NCBI GenBank assembly: GCA_963795665.1
Contig: CAWCIP010000005.1
Location: 248,001 to 312,000 of the forward strand
Direction: 5' to 3'
DNA from: DASUPK01 sp963795665
Lineage (GTDB): Bacteria; Actinomycetota; Thermoleophilia; Solirubrobacterales; 70-9
Length of the DNA stretch: 64,000 nucleotides
In this document: positions 1 to 7,853 of the stretch, piece by piece
Layout of the letters: each line of letters opens with the position of its first letter
Numbering within the stretch: the first letter of the stretch is position 1
The notes under the pieces: model-generated
The model's database searches: none
The model's input: the letters and a program-made list of their open reading frames with translations, nothing else
What the model was told of the DNA's origin: nothing
Translations under genes and position numbers: made by a program

Positions 1-1
1 G

Positions 2-469
2 GGCGTCGGCTTCCTCAACCCCGTGATCGCCGATGTGGCGCTCAGCGTGGTGCCGAAGGAGCGCAGCGGGATGGCGGCCGGCATCAACGACACGTTCCGC
101 CAGGTCGGCGTCGCGGTGGGCGTCGCCGTCTGGGGAGCGATCTTCATCGGACGCGGGGCCGACAAGTTCCGCGAGCTGACGGACGGCACACCTCTCGCCT
201 CGGGAAACCACCCACGCCAGCTCGTCGAGGCGGCGTCGTCGGGGAGCCTGCACCAGGCGGTGGCGTCGGTCCCGCCCGGGAGCCGCCAGGCGGCAACCAA
301 TGCCGCCCGGGAAGGCTTCCTCGCGGGCTTCAACGACGTGCTCACGCTCGGCGGCCTGCTGTGCATCGCGGGTGCGGTGCTGGCCCTCTGGCTGGTCCGC
401 GAGCGCGAGATCGAGCGCGAGCCGATGGAGGCGCCCGTCCCGGTGGCGGCGATCGGCGCAACGGACTAG
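2..469 (+). CDS. MFS drug-exporter C-terminus (partial)
   Basis: The reading frame is open from base 2, so the gene begins outside the window; the last 155 residues are present. The frame opens with GVGFLNPVIADVALS and continues through the conserved stretch ERSGMAAGINDTFRQVGVAVG, typical of the last helices of 14-TM DHA2 (EmrB/QacA-type) exporters. A final membrane helix lies near residues 112-130 (NDVLTLGGLLCIAGAVLAL), followed by a short charged cytoplasmic tail. The likely role is proton-driven efflux of small hydrophobic compounds; the substrate cannot be read from this fragment. An 11-bp GC stem follows the stop codon and separates it from the convergent peptidase gene. Confidence 0.85.
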   Translation, partial: GVGFLNPVIADVALSVVPKERSGMAAGINDTFRQVGVAVGVAVWGAIFIGRGADKFRELTDGTPLASGNHPRQLVEAASSGSLHQAVASVPPGSRQAATNAAREGFLAGFNDVLTLGGLLCIAGAVLALWLVREREIEREPMEAPVPVAAIGATD

Positions 470-476
470 GAAGACG

Positions 477-502
477 AGGCGGGCCCCCGAGGGGGCCCGC
501 CT
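477..502. terminator. bidirectional GC hairpin between convergent genes
   Basis: An 11-bp perfect inverted repeat (AGGCGGGCCCC / GGGGCCCGCCT) with a 4-nt CGAG loop starts 8 nt after the MFS stop and ends 34 nt before the stop of the opposing peptidase gene. There is no T-run, as is common for high-GC terminators. Confidence 0.7.
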
Positions 503-535
503 CTCACGTCGGATCTGTGACCGGGGGCGCGCCGT

Positions 536-1747
536 CTAGAAGGCGGCGGTCCCGTTCGGGGTCCCGAGGCCCGTCGGCCCGTCGTAGCCCGCACCGGAGG
601 TGCAGAGATACGCCGGGCTGCAGCTGCCGTTGTTCCCCGACGTCACGTCGAACAGCGACGCGGTGTGGCTGTAGGGGAACGAGCCGTAGTTCACGCTCGA
701 GCCGTTGCCGGCCAGGCCGTAGACGCCGGCGACGATCGGCGCCGAGGCGCTCGTCCCGCCGACCACGCCCCAGCCCTTGAAGCACTGGCCGAGGATCTGG
801 CCCACGATGTTGCAGTTGCTGTCGTAGACGGCGACGCCGGTGTTCGGGTCGGCGACCGCGGAGACGTCCGCGACCGTGCGCCTGGCGCAGCCGGAGTCGG
901 TCTGCCAGGCGGGCTTCGGCTCATATGCCGAGCAGCCGCTGCCCGAGCCGTTCCAGGCGGTCTCGGTCCAGCCGCGCGCATTCGATGCGTGGCTGAGCGA
1001 GGTGCCGCCGACCGAGGTCACGTACCGCGAGGCCGCCGGGTACTCGACGCCGAACCCGCTGTCGCCGGAGGAGACGGTGATCGCCGCCCCCGGGTGGTTG
1101 AAGTGGGCGTCGTCCGTCGTCTCGGAGCTCGCCTCTCCGCCGCCGTAGCTGTTGGAGATCTCGGTGGCGCCCAGCCTGGCCGCGGTGTCCTCCGCCGCGT
1201 ACAGGTTGGCATTGACGTTGGAGGTCGCCTCGACCAGCAGGATCTTGCAGCCGGGGCAGGTGGCCGAGACCATCTCGAGGTCGAGCTGCGTCTCGAGCGC
1301 CCAGCCCTGGTCGTTGGTCGGGTAGCTGCCCTGGACCCCGTTCTGGTTGACCTTCTTGAAGCAGCCGTTGGCGGTGGTGCACGCCGGCAGGCCGTAGTTG
1401 GAGCGGTAGGCGTTCATGTCGGCCTCCGCGGTGTTGTCGCCGAAGGCGTCGACGATCGCGACGGTCTGGCCCGCCCCGCCGCTCGACGGCAGCGCGTAGG
1501 CGCTCTTCAGGTCGGCCGGGCCGTAGCCGGCGGTCGGAGCCGCGGCGGCCTTGGCCTCGCCCTTGAGCGTCGCGATCAGGTTGAGGTCGCAGTGCGAGTG
1601 GTTGGCGCGCAGATCGAGCGCGCACGCGCCCGGAATCACCTTCGTGTTCGGCAGCGAGGCGCCCGAGGCGCCGCCCGTGGCGACTAGCGTCAGAGCGAGC
1701 GACGAGGCGACGACCGCCCCGGCGATGGTCAGGTGGCGAAGACGCAT
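536..1747 (-). CDS. secreted S53-family (sedolisin-type) serine-carboxyl peptidase
   Basis: 403 aa with a Sec signal peptide (residues 1-30; hydrophobic AGAVVASSLALTLVA, cleavage near SGA-SL). The serine-carboxyl catalytic set is visible: Glu152 and Asp156 in ALETQLDLE (the Glu-x3-Asp spacing of sedolisins), Asp229 in SSGDSG (oxyanion hole) and Ser333 in GGTSASAP. The C-terminus has FDVTSG and GYDGPTGLGTP, matching the family's calcium site. Several cysteines (for example C163/C166, C272, C287, C312, C322) suggest disulfides outside the cell. Most S53 enzymes carry a prodomain of about 180 residues; only about 70 residues precede the catalytic domain here. A GAAAGAGG-like ribosome site precedes the ATG. 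Confidence 0.9.
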   Translation of the reverse strand: MRLRHLTIAGAVVASSLALTLVATGGASGASLPNTKVIPGACALDLRANHSHCDLNLIATLKGEAKAAAAPTAGYGPADLKSAYALPSSGGAGQTVAIVDAFGDNTAEADMNAYRSNYGLPACTTANGCFKKVNQNGVQGSYPTNDQGWALETQLDLEMVSATCPGCKILLVEATSNVNANLYAAEDTAARLGATEISNSYGGGEASSETTDDAHFNHPGAAITVSSGDSGFGVEYPAASRYVTSVGGTSLSHASNARGWTETAWNGSGSGCSAYEPKPAWQTDSGCARRTVADVSAVADPNTGVAVYDSNCNIVGQILGQCFKGWGVVGGTSASAPIVAGVYGLAGNGSSVNYGSFPYSHTASLFDVTSGNNGSCSPAYLCTSGAGYDGPTGLGTPNGTAAF

Positions 1748-1874
1748 GTGTGAGTACCTCTTTCTCTCCCCGGCGGCTGCTCGCCGCCGATCGCAGTTCC
1801 CGTTACCGCGATCCGCACTCCCCGGGCGTCTCGCGCCGCGAAAATTTAGTACATGCGCTTCGTCTCTGCGCTGG

Positions 1875-2319
1875 CTAGCGGACCCGCGTGAAGTTCAGGT
1901 CGAAGTCGGTTTCCCAGCTCGTGCCGTCCTTCGCGGCCTCCCAGCGGCCCTCGATCCGGTTGCCGTCGTCGCTGAAGCGGCCGGTGAAGCGCTGGGCGAA
2001 GGGCTCGCCCTCCCGCCACAGCTTCCACTCGCCGTCGCCGATGCTCATCTCATATATCCGGCAGACGCCGCGCTCATCGGAATAGAGCTGGAAGTAGGTG
2101 CCGTTGGCGGCGTCGCAGCCGATCACGCTGACGCCATCCGGTGCCGGATCCGGCGCGGCGGAGCGCTCGATCAAGAACGGCGCGCCCTCCATCCACTCGA
2201 ATCTCGGCGCTGCCGGAGCCAGGCCAGGGAGGGCCGCCCGGAGGTATCGCCTCCAGCGACCACTCTCCGACCAGGGGCTCGAGCTCCTTCAGTGCGTTCT
2301 CCGCCGTGGGCTGATCCAT
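1875..2319 (-). pseudogene. DUF1579-like small protein, broken by a +1 frameshift
   Basis: Two overlapping frames add up to one roughly 147-aa protein. The N-terminal frame from ATG 2319 reads MDQPTAENALKELEPLVGEW and then PPGGPPWPGSGSAE; the second frame continues FEWMEGAPFLIERS, then VIGCDAANGTYFQLYSDERG and FTGRFSDDGNRIEGRWE, and ends at 1875. Removing one base near 2202 (complement reads GAG-A-TTC-GAG-TGG) joins them seamlessly. The protein resembles DUF1579/lipocalin-like actinobacterial proteins with a predicted beta-barrel; function unknown. It lies 13 nt downstream of the DHFR-like gene, and its GGAGGG ribosome site overlaps that gene's TGA, so the two are co-transcribed. It is either a sequencing error or a fresh null allele. 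Confidence 0.8.
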
Positions 2320-2332
2320 CGCCTGTCCCTCC

Positions 2333-2902
2333 TCACCTGGTCCGCTCGTAGGTCTGCACGAGGACGCCGTCCGGGCCGACCGTCCGCGTCTCCGTCAGCG
2401 CCAGCTTGAGGCGATCGATCCCGTCCGGGAAGAGGCGCCTGCCGCTCCCGAGGACGGTCGGGAAGACCATCAGCCGCAGCTCGTCGACGAGGTCGTTCTC
2501 GAGCAGGGTCGCGACCAGCTTGGCGCTGCCGGCGACCAGGATGGTGCCGTTCGTCCGCTCCTTCAGCTCGGAGATCTCATTCGCGACGTTCTCCGAGATC
2601 ACCGTCGTGTTCTGCCACTCCGGATTCTTCAGCGTGGTCGAGACCACGTACTTCGGGTCGCTGTTGAGCTTGTCCGCGAAGGAGCCCTCGCGGGAGGGCC
2701 AGGCGTCGGCGAAGCCCTCGTAGGTGACTCGGCCCAGCAGCTGGACCTCCGCATCCATCAGCTCGTCCATCTTGAACTTGTTGCCCTCATCGCCGCGGTC
2801 GTACTCGAAGGTCCAGCCGCCGTGCTCGTAGTCCTCGGCGCCGCCCGGATCCTCGAAGACCCCGTCGACCGAAATGAATTCCGTAACCACCAGCTTGCCC
2901 AT
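2333..2902 (-). CDS. dihydrofolate-reductase-family (RibD C-terminal) protein
   Basis: 189 aa. The N-terminus GKLVVTEFISVDGVFEDPGG, the LLGRVTYEGFADAWP block, the VSTTL...W.NTTVISENV block and the C-terminal GTILVAGSAKLVATLLENDLVDELRLMVFPTVLGSGRRLF define the YyaP/YwjB-type RibD_C/DHFR fold that binds NADPH. True folate activity is not expected for this branch and the substrate is unknown. The ribosome site AAGGAGG precedes the ATG. A paralog with the same block order lies at 4300-4878, so the locus holds a duplicated pair. It is the first gene of a two-gene unit with the broken DUF1579-like gene. Confidence 0.88.
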   Translation of the reverse strand: MGKLVVTEFISVDGVFEDPGGAEDYEHGGWTFEYDRGDEGNKFKMDELMDAEVQLLGRVTYEGFADAWPSREGSFADKLNSDPKYVVSTTLKNPEWQNTTVISENVANEISELKERTNGTILVAGSAKLVATLLENDLVDELRLMVFPTVLGSGRRLFPDGIDRLKLALTETRTVGPDGVLVQTYERTR

Positions 2903-2962
2903 CTCGACCTCCTTCTGTCCCTCTTTTCTTACTAGACCGAGGGAGGCGAGATAACTAATCGA

Positions 2963-3793
2963 TCAGGCGGTCGCCGGCTGCCGTTGCGCGGCCTCGAGCA
3001 TCTGCGGGTCGTGCGAGCAGAACAGCGTCACCTCGTCGCCGTGATCTCGCTGGAGCTCCCGCAGGCGCTCCAGATTTCGGTGGCGCGCCTTGCCGTCGTG
3101 CTGGTTGATCGTCTCGAAGAGGCGCAGGCCGGGGGGGCAGCGACCCGGTGTCTCGATCTCGCCGTGGAAGAAGAAGGCATCGCCGCAGTGCAGGAGCCAG
3201 CCGTCCGAGGTGTTGACGGCGACGCCGCTGTGCCCCGCCGTGTGGCCGGGGAGGGGGATCATCGCGATCTCGGCGTCGAGATCCGGGAGCAGGCGGATGC
3301 TCTCGAATCCGAACCAGCTGTCGCCGCCGACGCCGTGCTCGACCCAGATCGGGCCGTGCGCCCACTGCGCCTCGACGTAGCGGGCGCGCTCCAGCAGGGG
3401 CGGCGACTTCGCGGCCGCCAGCTCCGCTCCGAAGACGTGCACCTGCGCCTCTGGGAAGTCGCCGAGGCCTCCGGCGTGATCGACGTCGAGGTGGGTGGTG
3501 ACGATGTGGCGGACGTCAGCCGGGTCGTGCCCGAGTGCCTGGATCTGTCGCACGGCGGTCTCCCGCTCCCGGCAGACCGGCGCCACCGACGCCCGGAAGA
3601 CGGCGCCAAGACGCTTGGGATCCGCACAGTCGCCGGTACCGAATCCGGTGTCGACCAGGACCAGCTCGCCGCCCACCTCGACCAGCAGGCAGTGGGCGAC
3701 GACCTCGGTCCTCTCGAGCAGGCCGCCTTGGCCGGCGAGAAGGCGCGCCCCCCTCGGGCACATCGTTCCGCAGTTGAGGTGCTCGACCTCGAT
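2963..3793 (-). CDS. metallo-beta-lactamase-fold hydrolase (AHL-lactonase-like), non-canonical start
   Basis: 276 aa if it begins at the ATC at 3793. The first strand IEVEHLNCGTMCP is conserved in this family, but no in-frame ATG, GTG or TTG lies between it and the divergent gene; the first ATG is inside the motif at 3763. A TACGCT box sits 7 nt before the ATC. The metal site is TTHLDVDHAGG (H101, D103, D105, H106), with H184 (GHTAGHS), D205 (CGDAFF) and H261 (CSHDP). The usual HxHxDH motif is HxDxDH here, a substitution seen in some MBL branches. The likely role is ester or lactone hydrolysis; substrate unknown. The ATG start at 3763 is the fallback. Confidence 0.8.
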   Translation of the reverse strand: MEVEHLNCGTMCPRGARLLAGQGGLLERTEVVAHCLLVEVGGELVLVDTGFGTGDCADPKRLGAVFRASVAPVCRERETAVRQIQALGHDPADVRHIVTTHLDVDHAGGLGDFPEAQVHVFGAELAAAKSPPLLERARYVEAQWAHGPIWVEHGVGGDSWFGFESIRLLPDLDAEIAMIPLPGHTAGHSGVAVNTSDGWLLHCGDAFFFHGEIETPGRCPPGLRLFETINQHDGKARHRNLERLRELQRDHGDEVTLFCSHDPQMLEAAQRQPATA

Positions 3794-3800
3794 GCGGCGG

Positions 3801-3806
3801 AGCGTA
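3801..3806 (-). promoter_or_regulatory. -10 box (TACGCT) for a leaderless MBL-fold gene
   Basis: TACGCT on the minus strand is followed after 7 nt by ATC, in frame with the conserved N-terminus of the MBL-fold protein. The spacing matches the other TAnnnT boxes in this window. Confidence 0.45.
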
Positions 3807-3832
3807 CCAGACGAGATGATGCTGGCTGGAGG

Positions 3833-3838
3833 GATACT
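3833..3838 (+). promoter_or_regulatory. -10-like box (GATACT) 6 nt before the ATG at 3845
   Basis: GATACT followed by GGCGTC and ATG; there is no Shine-Dalgarno sequence. It faces the minus-strand box at 3801-3806, so the divergent promoters lie back to back. Confidence 0.4.
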
Positions 3839-3844
3839 GGCGTC

Positions 3845-4303
3845 ATGGCTGCGGAAGCAGAGGAGGCTCAGGCCGCGAGGGAGATCGTCGACCGCAACCT
3901 CTACATGGTGGTGGCCACCGCCGACCTGAGCGGCCAGCCCTGGGCCACGCCCGTCTATTTCGCTCACCGCGACTACCGCGAGTACTTCTGGATCTCGGAA
4001 CCGGATGCAACGCACTCGGTGAACCTGCGCGACCGGCGGGAGGTCGGGATCGTCATCTTCGACTCGACCGTGCCGATCAACACGGGCCGGGGCGTCTACA
4101 TCTCGGGGGTTGCGCACGAGGTCCCGGCCCACGAGGCGGCCGAAGGGATCGAGGTCTTCTCGCGTCGCTCAGTCGGTCACGGCGGAAGCGCCTACAGCGA
4201 GGAGGACGTCAGCCCGCCGGCACGTCACCGCCTCTTTCAGGGGACGGCGGAGGCGGTGTACGTGCTGGACGAGCACGACCATCGGGTCGAGGTCAAGCTC
4301 TAG
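3845..4303 (+). CDS. pyridoxamine 5'-phosphate oxidase-family flavin/F420-binding protein
   Basis: 152 aa. A split-barrel PNPOx-like domain: the N-terminal helix EAQAAREIVDRNLYMVVATA, then GQPWATPVYFAH, YFWISEPDATHSVNLRDRREVGIVIF and RGVYISGVAHEV. These are the beta strands that bind FMN or F420 in this superfamily of general flavin reductases. Specific substrate unknown. It is divergent from the MBL-fold hydrolase, and its TAG overlaps the TAG of the convergent DHFR-like gene. Confidence 0.85.
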   Translation: MAAEAEEAQAAREIVDRNLYMVVATADLSGQPWATPVYFAHRDYREYFWISEPDATHSVNLRDRREVGIVIFDSTVPINTGRGVYISGVAHEVPAHEAAEGIEVFSRRSVGHGGSAYSEEDVSPPARHRLFQGTAEAVYVLDEHDHRVEVKL

Positions 4304-4878
4304 GCCTTCTCGTATGTGAGTAGCCGGATCCCGTCCGGCCCGAGGGCCTTGTCGTCGGTCAGCTTGAGCTTGCGGCGGTCGATCCCTCCAGCGGGGAAGA
4401 GCCGCTTGCCCTCGCCGAGGATGGTCGGAAAGACCATCAGACGCCATTCGTCGACCAGGTCGTTCTCGATCAGCGTCTCGATCAGCTTCGCGCTGCCGGC
4501 GATCAGGATGTCGCCCTCGTACTGGTCCTTCAGCTTGGCGACCTCCTCCGGGACGTTCTCGGAGATCACGGTCGTGTTCTCCCACTCCGGATCCTTGATG
4601 GTGGTCGAGACCACGTACTTCGGCATCGAGTTCATCCTGTCCGCGAAGCCGACGTCGTCCTTCATCGTCGGCCAGGCGGCGGCGAAGCCCTCGTAGGTGA
4701 CGCGGCCGAGCAGCTGAGCATCGGCGGCCGTCAGCTCGTCGAACTTGAACTTGTCGCCCTCGTCGCCGCGGTTGTACTCGAAGCTCCAGCCGCCGCGGTC
4801 GTACTCGCCGCTGCCGCCGGGGTCCTGGATGACCCCGTCGATGGTCATGAACTCGGTGACGACGATCCTCCCGCTCAT
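4300..4878 (-). CDS. dihydrofolate-reductase-family protein (paralog of 2333-2902)
   Basis: 192 aa, same RibD_C/DHFR fold as its neighbour: GRIVVTEFMTIDGVIQDPGG, LLGRVTYEGFAAAWP, VSTTIKDPEWENTTVISENV, GDILIAGSAKLIETLIENDLVDEW, MVFPTILGEGKRLFP. The two copies differ throughout, so the duplication is not recent. It is the last gene of the ArsR-SRPBCC-DHFR operon: its ATG overlaps the SRPBCC stop by 4 nt and AGGAGGG provides the ribosome site. NADPH-dependent reductase activity is likely; substrate unknown. Confidence 0.88.
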   Translation of the reverse strand: MSGRIVVTEFMTIDGVIQDPGGSGEYDRGGWSFEYNRGDEGDKFKFDELTAADAQLLGRVTYEGFAAAWPTMKDDVGFADRMNSMPKYVVSTTIKDPEWENTTVISENVPEEVAKLKDQYEGDILIAGSAKLIETLIENDLVDEWRLMVFPTILGEGKRLFPAGGIDRRKLKLTDDKALGPDGIRLLTYEKA

Positions 4879-5342
4879 TGGTTCCCTCCTGTTTGGTTTG
4901 CATCCGCAAGTCGTTCGGCGATCCGCTCGAAGAAGCCGGACCAGCCCTCCTGGGCGCGGCGGTATGCCTCGGCCGGCATGTGGCCGCCTGACTGGGTGAA
5001 GCGCATCTCGGTGCGCGTGCCGCCGAGGTCGGTCAGCTCGACGGTGCAGAGGTCATAGAGGTCCTCGCCGGGCTGATCGGAGACGGTGAAAGCGAGCTTC
5101 TCCGGCTCGCTCACCTCGAGGTATTCCCCGTTCCAGTGGATCACATGGTCCTTGGGGCCGCGCATCACGGCGGTCCACTTGCCGCCCTCGCGGACGTCCA
5201 TCGTGATCTCGTCGAGGGCGATCTTGTACTCGGGGCCGCCGTACCAGTCGGCGAAGCGCTCGGGCTCGGTCCACTCGCGCCAGACCTCGTTGCGCGCGGC
5301 GTCGAAGGTCCAAATCATGTCGATGTCCGGCTTGTCAGCCAT
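4875..5342 (-). CDS. SRPBCC/AHSA1-family ligand-binding protein
   Basis: 155 aa of START/Bet v1-like helix-grip fold, AHSA1 branch: MIWTFDAARNEVWREWTEPERFADWYGG, MDVREGGKWTAVMRGP, YLEVSEPEKLAFTVS, GTRTEMRFTQSG and a C-terminal helix YRRAQEGWSGFFERIAERLA. Such proteins bind hydrophobic ligands; ArsR-SRPBCC pairs are a very common bacterial arrangement. It overlaps the upstream ArsR gene by 8 nt and the downstream DHFR-like gene by 4 nt, so the three are translated together. Confidence 0.9.
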   Translation of the reverse strand: MADKPDIDMIWTFDAARNEVWREWTEPERFADWYGGPEYKIALDEITMDVREGGKWTAVMRGPKDHVIHWNGEYLEVSEPEKLAFTVSDQPGEDLYDLCTVELTDLGGTRTEMRFTQSGGHMPAEAYRRAQEGWSGFFERIAERLADANQTGGNQ

Positions 5343-5649
5343 TGAGACGCCGCCCCATGCGCTCGAATCCTCGCTTCCAGAAGCTGCTGTATCCGTCGAT
5401 CCATTCGGCGGCCTCCCTCAGGGCCGCGCCGTCGATTCTCGAGGGGCGGAGCTGTCCGCTGCGCCCACGGGTGATCAGTCCGGCGCTCTCGAGCACCTTG
5501 AGGTGCTTGGAGACCGCCTGGACGCTGACGGGGAAGGGCTCAGCCAGCTCGCTCACCGTCGCGTCGCCCGAGGCGAGCCGCTTCAGGATCGCCCGCCGGG
5601 TCGGGTCGGCGAGGGCGGCGAAGGTCCTGTCGAGCTGGGCTTGCGTCAT
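5335..5649 (-). CDS. ArsR-family winged-helix repressor
   Basis: 104 aa. The N-terminal FAALADPTRRAILKRLASGDATVSELAEPF and the recognition helix VSVQAVSKHLKVLESAGLITR are textbook ArsR. No metal-binding ELCVCDL motif is visible, so it belongs to the non-metal SRPBCC-associated branch. Its promoter carries a 28-bp near-palindrome (5656-5683) 6 nt upstream, which indicates autorepression of the three-gene operon. Confidence 0.92.
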   Translation of the reverse strand: MTQAQLDRTFAALADPTRRAILKRLASGDATVSELAEPFPVSVQAVSKHLKVLESAGLITRGRSGQLRPSRIDGAALREAAEWIDGYSSFWKRGFERMGRRLNG

Positions 5650-5655
5650 CCGCGC

Positions 5656-5683
5656 CGGTATTTAACCAAATGGTTGAATACCG
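5656..5683. promoter_or_regulatory. ArsR-type operator
   Basis: A near-perfect palindrome whose half-sites CGGTATTTAACCAA and CGGTATTCAACCAT match at 12 of 14 positions. The AACCA-AT-GGTT core is the known form for ArsR repressors paired with AHSA1 proteins. It is the most AT-rich spot for several kilobases and must overlap the ArsR promoter. Confidence 0.8.
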
Positions 5684-5703
5684 CAACGGGTGAGCGCGGA
5701 ATC

Positions 5704-6332
5704 TCAGCCGGCGGGGCCGCCGTGGTAGCCGCTGATCGAGCTGACCAGCGAGATCGCCAGCGCCACTCCGGCGCCCAGCGAGGCGGCGACCAGCATGCCG
5801 CGGATTCCCGAGCCGGGCACCGCACGACGCCTCGCGACGCTCCAGTCGCTTCCGAGGGAGCGGAGCATCCGCGGCGCGTAGACCAGGAAGTGGATCCCGA
5901 AGACGGCGCCCCAGACGATGAAGGTGGCCTTGTGGAGGAGAAGCACCTGGTCGGACTTGTGGCCGAGCAGGAGCAGCCAGATCCCGGTCGCGAGCACCCC
6001 GATCGTCATCGCGACCAGGACAGGGGCCAGCAGCCGCATCGGCAGAGCGGGCGGGCCCTTCTCGCGGTAGGGCCTCGCCTTCGTGTAGTAGCGGGCGAAG
6101 CGATAGCCGGTGCTGCCCAGCTTGAGCAGCACGGGCGGCACCAGCACCAGCCCGATGAACATGTGGACGCTGAGCAGCCCGCCCATCCGGAGGATCGTGA
6201 TGCCCTCCGCGATCAGCAGGATCGTGAGGACGCGCCGGCCGCCGCGGTGAGGATCTCGTTCCCTGTCGTGCCGCCCAGGCGGTCGCGGTGGGTACGCGCG
6301 ACCGGACGCGCGGCATCGGCGTAGGACTCCAT
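5704..6332 (-). pseudogene. b-type cytochrome-like membrane protein, broken by a -1 frameshift
   Basis: The natural start is ATG 6332 (MESYADAARPVARTHRDRLG, then GNEILTAAAGA). The frame then breaks, and VLTILLIAEGITILRMGGL continues in another frame to the stop at 5704. Restoring one base between 6231 and 6232 (GCG-GTC) gives a continuous protein of about 209 aa. Four or five membrane helices follow, with histidines in SVHMFIGLVLVPP, LLLLGHKSD, LLHKATFIVWG and FGIHFLVYAP. These could ligate heme in a cytochrome b561/DUF4405-like bundle. A longer frame from ATG 6402 also exists, but its first 60 residues are low-complexity Arg/Pro and look non-native. Confidence 0.72.
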
Positions 6333-6465
6333 GGCTCGATCGTGGACGGTGGCCGTCAGCGAAGCCTAAGAGCCCGATTAGAGCGCTCTTAGACAATGTC
6401 ACGTTTTGCCATAGTCAGACGTCGATCTACTGAAATCGCAAATCTCGGTACCAGGGGGTACACGG

Positions 6466-7853
6466 ATGTCCCAGTCGCCACAAACCTCGGATCTGTCCAT
6501 CTCCGATCTGCGCACCGAGCTCGACGGCACGGTGATCGCGCCGGAGGACACAGACATACGACGACGCGCGCCAGGTCTTCTTCAAGGGCTTCGACCGCCG
6601 CCCTCTGGCGGTCGTTCGGCCCACGAGCGCCGAGGAGGTCGCCAAGGCCGTTTCGCTCGCCCGGGACACCGGGGTCGAGCTCGCCGTGCGCAGCGGAGGC
6701 CACAGCCGCGCCGGCTACGGCACGAACGATGACGGGCTGGTCATCGACCTCTCCGCCATGAAGTCGCTCGACATCGACGCCGGCGCGAAGACCGCCTGGG
6801 TCGAGACCGGCATCAGGGCGGGCGAGTTCACCAACGCGACCGGCGAGGCCGGCCTGGTCACCGGGCTCGGCGACAGCGGCTCCGTCGGCATCGGCGGCAT
6901 CACCCTCGCCGGGGGCATCGGCTTCCTGGTCCGCAAGAACGGGCTGACGATCGACGACCTGCTCGCCGCCGAGGTCGTGACCGCCGACGGCGAGGTCGTC
7001 GAGGCGAGCGAGGACTCGGAGCCCGACCTGTTCTGGGCGATCCGCGGCGGCGAGGGCAACTTCGGCATCGCCACCCGCCTCAAGCTGCGGCTGCACGAGA
7101 TCTCGGAGATCGTCGGCGGCATGCTGATCCTGCCGGCGACGACCGAGACGATCACGGGCTTCCTCGAGGCGGCGAAGGCCGCTCCCGAGGAGCTCTCGAC
7201 GATCGCCAATGTGATGGTCGCGCCGCCGATGCCGATGATCCCGGAGGAGGCCCACGGCAAGCCGGTGATCATGGGCCTGTTCGCGTACGCGGGCCCGGTC
7301 GATCAGGGCGAGTCGGTGTTCGCCCCCTTCCGCGCGCTCGCGGAGCCCTACGCCGACATGGTGCGGCCGATGCGCTACCCGGAGCTCTACGAGGGCCCGG
7401 AGCCGGAGCCCGCAGTTCGCGACGGGCGCCAACTTCTTCGGCGACTCGCTCGAGCCGGCCGGGGTGGAGGCGATCCTGGAGGAGCTCCCCAAGTCCACGG
7501 CGATGATGAAGGCCGTGCAGCTGCGCGTGCTGGGCGGCGCCTACGGGCGAGTGCCCAACGACGCCACGGCGTTCCCGCACCGCGACCGCGGGCTGTTCGT
7601 GAACGTCGCGGCGATGTACCTCGACGGGTCCGAGACGGAGACCCACGAGGCGTTCGTCAACGGACTCGCCGAGCGGCTCGGCAAGAACGGAACGGGCGGC
7701 TACGTCGGCTTCATGGGAGAGGAGGACGAGGAGACCCTCCGCGCCGCCTACCCGGGTGGCACCTGGGAGCGGCTCCGCGGACTGAAGCGCCGCTACGACC
7801 CGGACAACCTCTTCCGGCTCAACCACAACATCCCGCCGGCGTCTACGGAGTAG
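6466..7853 (+). pseudogene. FAD-linked (BBE-type) oxidase, broken by two +1 frameshifts
   Basis: Three frames make one protein of about 461 aa. Frame 1 reads MSQSPQTSDLSISDLR, then DGTVIAPEDTD. After an extra base near 6556, frame 2 reads YDDARQVFFKGFDRRP, AVRSGGHSRAGYG (flavin-attaching His), GGITLAGGIGFLVRKNGLTIDD and FWAIRGGEGNFGIAT. After an extra base near 7409, frame 3 reads PQFATGANFFGDSLEPAG and ends with the BBE signature LKRRYDPDNLFRLNHNIPP. Homologs oxidise sugars, alkaloids or polyketides with O2. Its better-preserved relative is at 9404-10747. As sequenced it cannot give a functional product; whether that is real or an assembly error is open. Confidence 0.85.
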
